From NCBI RefSeq assembly GCF_932526225.1, contig NC_064046.1, positions 1,860,001-1,924,000 on the forward strand: a stretch of DNA of 64,000 nt. The letters run 5' to 3'. The DNA is from Nematostella vectensis. Its lineage: Eukaryota > Cnidaria > Anthozoa > Actiniaria > Edwardsiidae. Below the pieces are notes generated by a model. It was not told the DNA's origin. It made no database searches and saw nothing but the letters and a program-made list of their open reading frames with translations. The translations under genes were made by a program, and so were the position numbers. Numbering within the stretch: the first letter of the stretch is position 1; every line of letters starts with the position of its first letter. Positions 50,563 through 62,481 of the stretch are shown here, piece by piece.

Positions 50563-53500
50563 TCATATCTCGGCCCAGGCTCTTTTAAGACCCGGGGTGA
50601 GTCCATACTTGCTTTTAAACATCCCATGTAGGGAGTACGCGATTGGACAGTCGACTACTGCTCGTGCGAGTTCCTTAAAAGTCTTGCCGTCCAGGAAGAG
50701 GAGGAATGATTTCTTTCCCTTGGTGCCGACCACAGCGGACACCACGCAGCCTTCGTCTTCTTCCTCGGCTCGCGGCGCGGCAATAAAGACGGGTTCAGAG
50801 GGATAGCAGTCTTGCTCGTACCAGAACTTCGCATTTTTAGCCAGTACGTCCACCTAGAAAACACGAGTCGTTAGTGATATGGCCAGCGGTATCGTCATCA
50901 CTGAGTATCATTTTTACGGCGGTTTTCAATATTTTCAAATTCTCGCCAACGGATTCCAACAGCTCCATTGCCTTCTAGCTTCCGTCGTTCAAAATACTTG
51001 AAGCATGCATTGGCTAGAACTGGAATGGTTTCCGATCAGGCAAAATTTCAGCATACTACTGGATTCCTGCATAGCAATCATTGATCGTCACTCGAGTCGA
51101 AAAAAAAAAGTAATTCCGTTAGATTGAATGACGGAAGCCAGAAAGCGATTTTACAGTTGAATATTATGGTTAAGAGTTCGCAGAATATTGAACATTTCAG
51201 CAATTATCATTACGGGAGCCATCATCATGCCATCTTTATTCTCAGTACACAAGCATCACTGATATATCAACGTTATCATCATCATTATCATCAGAATCTT
51301 CAAACCATCATCATCATCACATCATCGCCATCATTACATCAATATCACCATCATCATCATTATTATCATCATCCTCCTCATACCTCCCCCCCTCCCAATT
51401 CCTTAGTTTTGGGCATGATGCTTGATGCTCTAACATTATTCATATCAAACATATTCCCCACGGATAGTGTCCTTCGTATGCATTGCCTTATATGGGCATT
51501 GATGCTCATATTTAGAAGAGCTAAAGTTTTCCCGCTCCCTGATCTCCAGAAAACATGGTGAAAAATGCTGATTCCTGTCAATTTGAGACTCGAGGCAAAA
51601 ATGTGTCAAAAAAAACTTTATCGCTTGGTCAAATCTTTTATCACACAAGCCTCCAAGAGATTGGCCGAGCGAGTTTTAATGTCACCCAAATATTGATATG
51701 GTTCTTAATTAGGACATCCTTCGACACGATTTGCTCTTTCCCCCTTGTCCATGGCCACACCCGAGCTCTCACCTTAATTATCTGATTAAGGAAGTCTCCC
51801 CTTCGTCTCGGCCCAACTCCGTACACGTATCGGTAGGGTTTCCCGTTGGCAAACTGATAGTTTATCTGCGGTAACTCTATGCCATAGTACAACAGCTTGT
51901 AGTCGCGATCATCTGAGTATTTGGGCATCTTGTACTGCTGAAAACTCTTCTTTCTCTTCGACTTGGGGGCATGAGTTGTAGGAATGGGAATGCGGTACCT
52001 GAAATATAGCCTTGCATTCAGTGCTTGTCGCAATCCTTTTAAGTCCGTAGAATGCGTGACAATGTTGTTAAGGTTTGTGTTTTGGATATTAAAAACTCTC
52101 GTCATTTAAAAAAAATACAACTTCCATTGCACTATTTGATAATCTAGAAATAGAACTGAGCACATTTTTATTGAGGATGGATTGAAATTAACCATGATTC
52201 GATTAAGTTCGCCACTGAGATAAACATCGTATTTGCAGAGGGTTTCAGAGCCTACGAAACCACATGTAACGAAAGTGGGACCAGGGTCTTTAAGATGGGT
52301 CTAAATTCGTTTCTAAAATATAATCATATACACCCCGTCTCATACAGCGCTTTTTGTACACGACAGCATGGGCCCTTTTATTTCCCTTATTTCCAATTTT
52401 TTTTTTTTGGGCAGCTAAGGTTAGACACTCCGCCCACGAACAAGATCAAACTTGGCTCCCTTACGCAGAAAGTTCTCGCGCGCTCCCTGTGTGCCCGATC
52501 TCCGCGACGCTCTGGGTCCCAGAGGAAGCTCCCGCTCAGTCTACTGACTTATGCCAGTCTCACACCTAAAATGTTGCTTAGCATCATTTTTAAATTGAAA
52601 TTCTAGCACTCTATTACATTATTAGTGATTTTCAGTCTTATTTCACAGGTGTGTTGTCTGAATGCCTGAGGGGGGAGGGGAAGGGAGTGAGTCTCATTCT
52701 CATGCCTGAGGGGGGAGGGGAAGGGAGTGAGTCTCATTCTAATGCCTGAGGGGGGAAGGGAAGGGAGTGAGTCTCATTCTCATGCCTGAGGGGAAGACAA
52801 GCTCAGCGATTTTGATTAGGAAACGTCGATTTTGGTTTTCGAAGGGAAAGTTCGAGTCCCGTGTGCATACCTCTAGTAACGCGCTTGTTATTCCATTTAA
52901 AATCTCTTCTCATTCCATTTAATTCCCCCCTTACCGTCTGAGCGCGGGGTCGGCGTAGCCCTTGGAGATCTCGTGCTCTGGTTTGGTGCGCAAGTGGTGT
53001 AGGTAGTACTGGTACACGATGCGCGCGTCGGGGTAACACACGATGTCCACGAACACGTCCGCGTCGCTCTCGAACGCGTTCACGTGGTGAAAGCTGAAGA
53101 AGCAGTCAGCGTCGTAGCGTGCGATGCATTTGCCTGACTTGCGCTCAACCAGGTAGAACCGGGAAGGCTGTGTGGCGTCCCACTTCATGCAGTCGTGAAA
53201 AGACCGACCTGAAAGACACAAAAGATCCTTAAGATATTACGACAACTTATGACACTTAAAGAGACAAGAGATCTTAAAGATATTACGTCAACTAATGACA
53301 CATCTTAAAGGACACAAGGGATCCTTAAGATATTATGACGACTTATGACACGGTCTTAAAGACACTAAGGATTCTTAAGATATTACGACACCTTGACACC
53401 GAAATAGAGCATGACGTAATAGCTATACTCAATGTCATTAAGCATTGGCATCGCTGGCGCTGCAGTACGACATATGTTACGAAGTTGCTCTCCATTATTT

Positions 53501-56500
53501 CCTTTGTCTAGTGGTACGCTGAGCAGCAAGTCGATGTACAAGGCGCGTAATTTTCAAATACATTTTTTCCGTTTTGCTATGCTTATGTTATTCAAGTAAA
53601 TATATATATTTTTGTTCTCACCTTTTACTTTCATTGTAAGTAGTGCAAACACGTTCACAACAAAGGGGTTCTCAATGAACACGAAGTAGTTAGGTGTCAT
53701 CGCGAAGCTGTGGTAGTAGCAGAGTTTGTTCTTGGGCTGGAAGGAGGCTAGCACCTTCAGCCCCTCCATCGGATGACATGTGCTGTTTGAATAGAAATGA
53801 GGATAGAACACATGAGGAATCTATTTACGTTTCTTTTTTAAAGCCGCATTGTCACCAGTTTACTTCCGGTCGATTGCGTAACAATCTCCGATGGTTTTTA
53901 ATGGAAAACGCTAAATATATATCAAAACATTGAAAGCAGTGTGTCTATTGGAAGTTTCTTCGAGGATGTGATCGATAATTTAGAGCGGATGGCCTGTTAA
54001 ATATCTCGGATTCTAATAGATTATTTTGTCTTTTAACGGTCGAGGTTTCCGTCAGACCTCCGGAATCAAACTGGTGATAATGCGGCTTTAAGTGGTAGTA
54101 ATCTCGAAACGTCTGAGTGCTCAATCTAGTTTAGCGAATTGTTTTTATTTATATTCACTCAACTCGTGTACCAAAGGTGTTGGTCATGGGGGCGTTTTAG
54201 TGCACTTAAACTTTGTAAGTCACCATGAATTTCGCTATTTAATCGGGTCGTAGCTTTCGTTCCCAAAGCCTGTCTTGTTTTCTTTCGTTTTCCGACGCTC
54301 ACGCAGGAATAAGATTGGGCAGGGGATTGCTGCTTTCCTTGTAGCCGGAATTTTAAAAAGAACATTATATAAAAGTAAGGTCTCCACTCACCCACCCCCT
54401 CAGCAAATATAAGAATGACTTCAGCTCGAGTCATTAGCTCCGAACGTGCGTGAGACGGGCGTGTCTCGCGTAAAATAGAAAAATAAACAAATAGATGACA
54501 GAGTGTTCCCGTACCTTTCTCCAGGAAGCGATCGCTTGGGGTCTGGCGGTATCTTCACTATATTAAACCGAGTACCCTTGTCCATAGTAACGGCTACGTT
54601 ATACACGTAACCGTGCTCGTCCTCGTGGGGGTGGGGGGTGAGGGAAAACATGCGGATGGGGCCTGCAAAAAAACGGGCCAGCAGTCAAACGATGAGTTGG
54701 AATAATGACGAGAGAATGATCCATAGGGACCCAGGGGGGGGGGGGGGGGAGCGGGTTCCTCCCATGTCGACCTGATAGGGGTGCTCGTCGTATTTTTTTA
54801 GGGGTCAAAATCGGGCCTCAGGTATTTTTTCAGGGTGTTATCCGAGGAAAAAATAGGCTTTTCTATTAGAATGGTATTTTTTAGGGCTTTTGGGGTATTT
54901 TTTAGGGTAGCAATTTTTGGTGTGCCGGCATTTTTTAGGGGTATTTTTTTGAATTTCCCGACGAGCATTCCTATCACTTTTACCCTGAAGAGCCCTCCCC
55001 CCCCAGGGATATTGACCCAACATCTCGCATCTGATGGGTCGGGACAAAGCCCACTAAAACATTCGGGCAGGAAGAAATCTCTAGAAAAAATGATTAAGTA
55101 TTCCTTGGCTAAAAGGCGTAGCGATGAAAGCATACGGAAAAAAGAAACAGCGACAAAAGCATATCAGATATCAAATGGTCGGTCCCTTATTCTCAAAGGA
55201 TAGAGCTGTAGGTTTTTAAACCTATGGCTTAAAAGGCTTAAAGCCTTTGAAATCTATTGTGAGATCGTGTGTCTAGAGCAAAGAAATGGCTAAACAATGT
55301 TGACGTCTGTGACAAACGATCCCATATAATCCCTTTCAATCGCTATTAGCCAGCATCTCCCAATTCTAGCACTTCACAAATTTCGAGCAAATTCATCAAG
55401 GAAATCTTTGTGAAGTCTCGCAGCTTATTGTCAGTGTTACAGATGTATAATTTTATAATGAAGCTGACTTTGGACCATCTGTGAGTCATCTGCGTATAAT
55501 AATCGCCAAGTAATGGGACAGGCTGTTTCATGATGACTTATTTGTGCTAGTGATGATGCGGCCACGGGACAACCTTCCCTCGGGCTTTTGTTCTCAGCTG
55601 CACGCAAACCAAAGTCAAGGTTGAGTATTCCGATTTTTCTCTTTGAGAAAGTATACATATGGGATCAGCTGCATCCTCAGCAGAAAACTCAATAAAATAA
55701 AATCCTTCTTCGCAAATCAGATGGAACCGTGACAAAAAAATCACACAAAGGTCACAAAGAAAATTGAGCTTTCGCAATCTTTTCAGTTGTCTTAACTTTT
55801 CTTAATCGCAGCATCCTGAAGCAGTGGTCATGAAGTTCGAATGGTTTAAAGACAAAGCTGTTATAGTAGTTCTCAACCAGACAATTTAACATTTTACACG
55901 TTCTTATTTTCAATTTTTTTACCTTATCTCGATATTTTCGCAATGCAAACACATAAGGTATCTTCGACCTTCGAAAGAATTCCCCCACGTTTAAACCTTA
56001 AATCCACGCTGATACGACGGTTTTATGATGTCCTCCCAAATCGGCACATATGGCACAAAGGTGAGCTTGCAAGTAGCTAAGAGTCGCTTGCATGCTACGA
56101 TGCACGAGACAAGGGGACAGGGATAATAACCATCAGACGCGGATCCCTCCCATCCGAAGCGTAATTATCAAATATCTGACTGTGGAAACTTCTGAATTTA
56201 AATACGTGTTTTATACTATTTTCCCCAAAAATTTAGAAACTTGAAAATATTTTTTTACACGTATAAATTTTCACGCAACTTCGCCTGGTCGCATTTTCTA
56301 CTCAGAAATTTGCGCGCTTTTATTTTTTGCGCATGTTTATTTAGTATTATATCTACAGCTACAACTTTGCTGTACCCACTTTCGCCCAATAAAATGTAAA
56401 GCATTAAAATCGCTTTCTGTATAGATGCCGACACCTGCATTATATACCGACACCGGATGACAGTTATCAAAAGTGTATATATCAACTATATAGCTAATGT

Positions 56501-59285
56501 ATATAGCTCATTTAAACCATGTGGGTGTAGCAACGGCAGGGCCCCAGAAGAAGTAAACGTTTCTCAACGTTTTTTAATAAGCATCATAAAAGCGCAATTC
56601 ACATCATACACAAGGGATATGAACCGCAGCGTCAGCAAAAAGCGGATTTGATGACAACACATCGGAAATTCTTCACACCTCCCGCGGGCAACGACAGGCG
56701 AAACGATGATTTGGTCTAATTAAATACATTGTTTGATAGGAAATCCTGCCATTTTAAAGTGTATTGCTTTCATGCGTTGAAAAACAGATCTGTTTCGATT
56801 ATCCGATGATAAGCTTGTTTGACCTGTGAGGTTAGGATCAGAAACGCACGGTTTTACAAATCCACAAAAAAAAAAAACAGAGAAAAAGAATGAGAAAAAG
56901 AGAGGTTTTTCAGCCTTACTGAAAACAAATTCTAAGAAATGGTGTGCAAGATAGTGCGAAAACGTGTGGAAAAAACAATCAACTATAATATACCATAAAA
57001 AATGAGAACAAGACTCAATTCACTCGATTAACCTTGTCTAAAATGTCATTCTTTTAAAGGTTTTTTCATTCGCGCATTTTAGGCCGACAGCGTGTCAGTA
57101 TTAGAAAGCCAATGCCAACCCGGGACGCAATCGATGAGTTTCACACCGGTAGTTGTGGCGGTAGTGGGTGATTAATACCAAGAAACCAATGAAGAAACCA
57201 CCCTGTAACTTCCCTTGCGGTATTTTAGTACTCTTAATAAAGCTCTCGCCGACGTTGGGGGTACATATTAAGTGCTTGACCCTCTTCGAGTTGCGAAAGA
57301 GCGCAAACGAGCGAAATACGTATGTTCCGGATTTCTCCCATATGACTTACGCCTTTAGTCGCGGCGTGTTTGACTTTGCAGGGCTTGCTCGCTAAACCGC
57401 TTCTAACATCCGGTGTTTATAATCTAATAGATGATCTAAATCCTCAAATGCCTTATGTATTATCCTGATTGCCGCAATTTTGTTATTTAATGATCAACTT
57501 CGCGCTTCGTATCGTAAATTCAATTAGAAGAGAATCAATTATCTGGATCACTTTATTTTGAAAAATGTCGTTTCTTGTGGGTAGGAAGACAACAAACGGT
57601 CAATAGATTGCATCAATCCAAAGTTATATTCTATGTCCGATCTCCGTACCTAATAATTTTTTATTATTTTTTGTCTATTTTTTTATTACTGGCGATGATT
57701 CTGCTTAAAGAAATTTAATCAAATATTGACATTAAATTCTTTTGGAATAAACCAAGGGGATAATCCCTCTGAAATTCTTAGTCCATGTGAAGTATTCATT
57801 GATGTTTTCGAAAACAAAACAAGAAAACGGGGAAATAAGCTGGTACTAGCGTCTAAGACTAAAAAACCTCAGCTTATCGCTTCCCTTAAAAACCAAGTAA
57901 ATAAGCCCTAGCAAAAAATACACAATTTTTATTTGTTACAACAGGTAATCACTTAGGAAAGGATCATTAATTTTTTCAGAGCTCATCACAAAAATTATAC
58001 CACTCTCCCCACATCTTCACAAATGCGGCATTTTTCCCTGTCAAAGAACAGGATACCCCACCCCATGTCAAAAGCCTTTTACAAAATCAGCGCTTTTCCG
58101 GGAACTGCATCAAGTTGTAACAGATAAGGCTTGCCTGGGAATGCCGAAGTGCCAGGTCCAAACAGGGGCCACAGTCGAAGAGGAAACGTGGTAAAAGACC
58201 GGAAAAATGTGGGTAAGTTAATCAAAATCTCGTTAGGAAGGAAGTCTAAATTTCCCTTTAATGGCAAAGCTAGTTAGGACAGTTTAAAAGAGTATTACAG
58301 AGCAAAGACAGCACAATGAATTCATATTGATCTTTTTGCATTGTATAACAATAATCTACCCTCTTTTTATTTCCCCTTCTACATAGGCCCTCTTACTGAT
58401 TGTAGTCGAAAATTTCCCAGTAGTGATATGTCAGATCAGATGTTCCGAATAACGATATCGTTGAATAGCTTCAGCGGAAGTTCTTTATGAACATTGCACA
58501 ACTAACATATAAAAGGGTCTGGGGATATAGCCAGACAAAAAATCGCAAATCTGTAAAACTATTCAAATAAACAATATACTTAAAAGCGCAATCAAGAAAA
58601 AAATCTAATCAAAAGAACAGCCACTATCTAGACAAAGAAATCAATGAAAGGGATAGTTGGCATTTCGCAGCGTGAAACGAAAGAATATTTGATCAGATTG
58701 ACGGACTATACTATAATGGTCGAATAACAGCAATAATCAACTATAATAACAAACTCTAAATACGAAAACAAAACAGAAAACAATGTAATGAGGTATACCT
58801 TGGAGGTCTTTTCGCATATTGTAGGAGCTCAGCACTTGGAGCGAATTTTCATCAAATCCGATCAAGAAAGGCGAATCGCTCACTGCATATGTCTTCCCTT
58901 TGAGAGCTACGACATTCACAGAGCAGTTGTCCGTTCTTTTGGGCGGCACGAAATAGGAGAAAAATCGCGCGAAGATGTTCTTGCATGGGTCAGGAGGAAT
59001 AGGCGTTGCAAATTCGGCGTAGACAATTCCATTCTTGGACTGGGCTTCGTCAAACGCATGGCTTCGCAGATATCGACTGTTATAGGTTACTTTTCCCTCT
59101 TCTATCTTGTAATTGTGCAGCACAGCTAAGCCGTCAAACCAGTGATTATAGTGCTCTTTGCCTATCTCGTAAACGCCGGGGCCATTTCGTAGGAGATTCC
59201 CCTTGATCCAGGCAGGGACGTTTCCGCTAATGCTAGCTTCTTGAGCTGTTGGTTGTTCGGGGAACGTCTGGTAGACATCTTCCAT
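50563..59285 (-). CDS. BCO: Carotenoid oxygenase (BCO1/BCO2/RPE65 family), complete, six exons
   Basis: Iron-dependent cytosolic enzyme of the family that cleaves carotenoids to retinal or apocarotenals. Exons 58799-59285, 54515-54662, 53622-53782, 52935-53208, 51773-51998 and 50563-50853 join in frame: 1587 nt, 528 aa, typical length. N-terminus: PAWIKGNLLRNGPGVYEIG and HWFDGLAVLHNY, the family hallmark. The four predicted Fe(II) histidines are H173 (TPHPHEDEHG), H236 (CYYHSFAMT), H306 (FFSFHHVNAFE) and H508 (YSLHGMF). C-terminal blade: PSEPVFIAAPRAEEEDEG and FLLFLDGKTFKELARA. All splice sites GT-AG. Substrate cannot be told from sequence: closest by eye to BCO1/BCO2-type enzymes rather than the isomerase RPE65, without certainty. 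Introns contain two splice-signal-bearing minisatellites. Confidence 0.96.
50970..51148. mobile_element. MITE-like element with ~23-bp inverted ends
   Basis: GCCTTCTAGCTTCCGTCGTT at the left and AATGACGGAAGCCAGAAAGC at the right are inverted. A solitary end of the same family is at about 17480-17507. Lies in the last intron of the carotenoid oxygenase gene. Confidence 0.6.
51270..51385. repeat. CAT trinucleotide microsatellite
   Basis: Imperfect CATCATCATTAT repeats in the last oxygenase intron. Simple sequence; the open frame across it is an artefact. Confidence 0.85.
52662..52797. repeat. 40-bp minisatellite, each unit a strong 3'-splice-site-like tract
   Basis: Units start at 52662, 52702, 52742 and 52782 (last partial). 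On the minus (sense) strand each reads CTCCCTTCCCCTCCCCCC then TCAG and GCAT, that is a long pyrimidine tract followed by CAG. It sits in oxygenase intron 4, whose actual acceptor (ATATTTCAG) is at 51999-52000. Confidence 0.9.
53209..53400. repeat. ~48-bp minisatellite, four copies, starting at the exon 4 acceptor
   Basis: Units share GATATTACGACAACTTATGA and TTAAAGACAC(A)AAGGAT. The first copy contains the genuine acceptor of oxygenase exon 4 (minus strand GTGTCTTTCAG). The others carry GTGTCTTTAAG or GTGTCCTTTAAG at the same place. Confidence 0.9.
54768..54985. mobile_element. Inverted-repeat element with GATAGG-ATGCTCGTCG ends
   Basis: The left end TGATAGGGGTGCTCGTCG pairs with CGACGAGCATTCCTATCA at the right. 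The interior repeats GTATTTTTTAGGG several times. A partial copy (GGTAGGGATGCTCGTCGTAG then GGGGTCAAAATCGGGCCTCA) is at 49222-49275. Non-coding, MITE-like; it lies in oxygenase intron 1. Confidence 0.7.
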
Positions 59286-59367
59286 TCTAAGTGAGCTTCG
59301 TGATATTCGTGTGATGCTCTATGGGCCTAAGAAATTAGTTCTGATAGCCGTTTGGACAGATTGGTGC

Positions 59368-59375
59368 TATTTATA
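59368..59375 (-). promoter_or_regulatory. Candidate TATA box of the carotenoid oxygenase gene
   Basis: On the minus strand TATAAATA sits within CTATAAATAGC, 83 bases before the start codon, which fits a short 5' UTR with transcription starting near 59340. A sequence match only. Confidence 0.5.
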
Positions 59376-60321
59376 GCTGTGGGGGTATCCCACACTTTGT
59401 GTTGACAGTTTCAAGGATACTTATATCAGTATTGACAGAAAGCCGCTTGTATTACGGAATCACGAGTTGGCGCGTCCTGTGCCTTTTGTCTGTGTGAACT
59501 CAAATGCGAGATTTTTTAATAAGAATAATATGTACTTTCATTTAGATACTGAGACAATTTACAGGCGAACCTGCAATGTCTTGAAAACCCTTCTATTTTG
59601 CATTCATCGTATCCTTGTTTTTAGCTTCATTAGGGAAAGGACGGATGTTGTGTAGGCGTCGAGGCGGCCGCGTAGCCGTGACGAGCGATTACAATTGAAC
59701 TTTACCGCGCGTTACACTGTCCAGGCGAATGACGCACAAGAAACAGTTCTGATTGGTTTAAAAATAGGACAAGCCCTAAACTGGATTGGTGCATTTCTTG
59801 TTGGCACCATAACTGCTTTATAAAGCTAAAACCGGCTGTGAATGAGTGCGGAACATATGTTTTATAATATGTTCACATGCGTCGAATCGAAGAAAACTAC
59901 GGTACAAGTGGTTCGATGGTAATCTGAGCACAAAAGCAATAACTCCCAATGTGCAATCAAATACCAAAAGATAATGCGGTTATTGTCTCATTACTGTCGC
60001 AAAGGTATCAATAGCCAATGATTTTTGATTGAATTTTAGTGATGTCACGACTAAAAGACTTCACAAAATCACTCCTTCTTCGAGAAGATTCCAGATGGAA
60101 CGAGAACCACAGCGTTACACTTATCACGGTGACGTAATCCAAAACTTTACTAATCACCCTAATAAACTGATAAAATGTCAAAATATGATGCAATTACGAC
60201 GTAGCAGAGGATAAAAAAAACTCGATCAAATGCCCGAAGCAGTCTCACGGAGCAGTTTCACGGAATCCCCTTCACACTACGTAAATCAAGAAAGACGCCG
60301 TGCTACTTTGACATTTTCTCA

Positions 60322-60626
60322 GTCCCGCCACAGGCGGACCAGGATTAGAATCAGTCCCTCGTGATCCTTCAGGAAAATAAAATATAATTTGAAGTTGTGT
60401 CTCTTGACTGTATATTAGCCTCGTGTGTTGTTCTTAAGGGGAATTGTGGCACAGAAAGGGGGACCCCTTTCTGCGCCACAATTCCCCGTAAGAACAACAT
60501 ACGAGGCTAATATAGTAATGTAACTAGCTTTATTGAGAAAACAGTCAAGACACAACTTCAAATTATATTTTATTTTCCTGAAGGATAACGAGGGACATGA
60601 TTCTAATCCTGGTCCGCCTGTGGTCC
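60322..60626. mobile_element. ~305-bp foldback element
   Basis: Ends GTCCCGCCACAGGCGGACCA and GGTCCGCCTGTGGTCCCGC are inverted. The arms continue through GGATTAGAATCA, TCAGGAAAATAAAATATAAT and GTTGTTCTTAAGGGGAATTG to the centre. The right arm carries an extra ~27 bp (AATGTAACTAGCTTTATTGA). Non-coding. Confidence 0.85.
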
Positions 60627-61703
60627 CGCACGAACCAGTCCAGTTTCACAACAGCTCGGGGTCAGAGTGCCATTCTCTCTTGTTCTGATATTGTTATATG
60701 ATCTTGTTTACAGATAAGGAACGCGAAGTCAAGTAGATATATCATTGTTTTATTTTGATTTTGGGTAGAGCCACTCATCAATCTTGCCGCCCGTCCCACG
60801 CGTCCCGCCCGCCCTAGATCTACGAGAACACCCTTAATTAAACAACACAGGTCATCATTCACGCCCAAAGTTTGATATTTTGTTTATCTTTTTGACGTGG
60901 TTTCACTGCAAGCCCCCTTCGTCTTGTCGCGTGCACACGGTACAGATTACAGTCAAAGTATCATTCCTGTTTTAAGAGTGCACTGTAGAAGCAATTCTTC
61001 ACTACTTTTAAGTTTTACTTTTTACTTTTAAATGTTCTCTTCCTTTTGGAGTCCGGGTCTTATATGGGGATAAGAAAATATTTTACTTTTTGAAGAGTAC
61101 ACAAATACTTACGCATGAAATACGTAGGAACGGCAGGAAACTCTGAATGCGTGGTTCGTGACGTAGCTGTAACTCCGGATATTTGAGATGCAAATGATGT
61201 TTTCTTGTTGGGAGGGGGTACTCGACCGAATCAGATGGGTTTGTCCTTAAAGCTTTACACAGCACAGACTCGAAAAATTGCCCCGAGTCGAGTCAGACAT
61301 TATCATTTGAACGTTACAGACACTATCCAAGACCTTAGTTAGCCAAGACGGAAAAGAAAATTGAATTTCCCTGTATGAAAAAGTTTTTTTTAATCCATGG
61401 GGGATTATACGCGTTAGAACCAACAATTCTTATACTGCAAAAGAACTAAAGGGTTAACACAACCCAAGGTTTTTTTTTATAGCCTGCTTAGCTGGCGGGG
61501 TTTTGTTGAGTTTAGAAACAGTTTTTATCCACAAATACGGGAAACCATTCCTTAGTTTGTTATTTGCTAGGTAGCTGAGGAGCAAGTGTGAAGGGGGCCC
61601 CTTACACTTGCCCCAGCTCTCTCGCGCGGCCATATATATTTAGCAATATATCTTTGCTTTCAAGAATTGCACTATCCTACCTTTGAGCGGGCCGCCACTT
61701 GAC

Positions 61704-61830
61704 GAAAGCCTAAATAGTCGTGTTTCTGAACCAAAAATGAATACAATACACCAAAAACTGGAACTCGACTCTGCCTCGGAACTGGAATTCGACTCGGAAA
61801 AGCGTGGTGTATTGTACTTCGTCTTTTGGG
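61704..61830. mobile_element. Foldback element family 2, copy B (rearranged)
   Basis: Contains AAATAGTCGTGTTTCTGAAC, ATACACCAAAAACTGGAAC and two adjacent ACTGGAAYTCGACTC copies, then GGTGTATTGTACTTCGTCTT. Same family as 15724-15880, partly deleted. Confidence 0.7.
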
Positions 61831-62085
61831 ATATGAATATAAGGCCAACAATTCTTTCTCAAGTTTCTTGAGTCTTCTGCCTATCACAGAGAAATTCGGA
61901 AAATTCATTAATCGCTAGGGAAAAGTCATCTTCGCAACAAGGCCAAAAATATGTTTTTTATTTGCTTTATTTTGTTACAGAAAAGAAAAAAAACCCGAAA
62001 TAGTGACAGAGAGGACAAGCCCAACTTCAAGTCAAAACCCCTAAGAAACCACGACCCGATGTTTTCAAAGAAAAACAATCATATC

Positions 62086-62481
62086 GACAGATTGCGACAG
62101 GAGCAAAAAAATGGCAAAATTAAAATTGTAAGGTTGTGTTAGGTTACATTTTGTTTATATTTTGCCTAGAGGTTCCTTGCATAATATAAAACAAAATAGG
62201 TTTTAGTATTTTTTGGTAGATGATGCGTTCCTGAGATATGTTTGAGCAAAGTTGCCATAGATCATGAAAAAAGTAGCAATTTCGCCCAAATTGGGCAATT
62301 TCAGACAAATCAAGAGTCTTTCAATTTGCAATATCTCAAGAACGAATTATCTACCAAAAAATACTAAAGCATTTTGTATTTTTATTACACAAGGAACATC
62401 TATGTAAAAAATCAAGCGAATATAAGCTAACACGACCTTACAATTTGAACTTTGCCATTTTTTGCTACTGTCACAGATTGC
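62086..62481. mobile_element. ~395-bp foldback element with ~190-bp arms
   Basis: CAGATTGCGACAGGAGCAAA pairs with TTTGCTACTGTCACAGATTG. The arms share AATTGTAAGGTTGTGTTAG, AGTATTTTTTGGTAGAT and GAGATAT in mirrored order, with centre CGCCCAAATTGGGC. Arms are roughly 75% complementary, an aged palindromic MITE. Confidence 0.85.
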
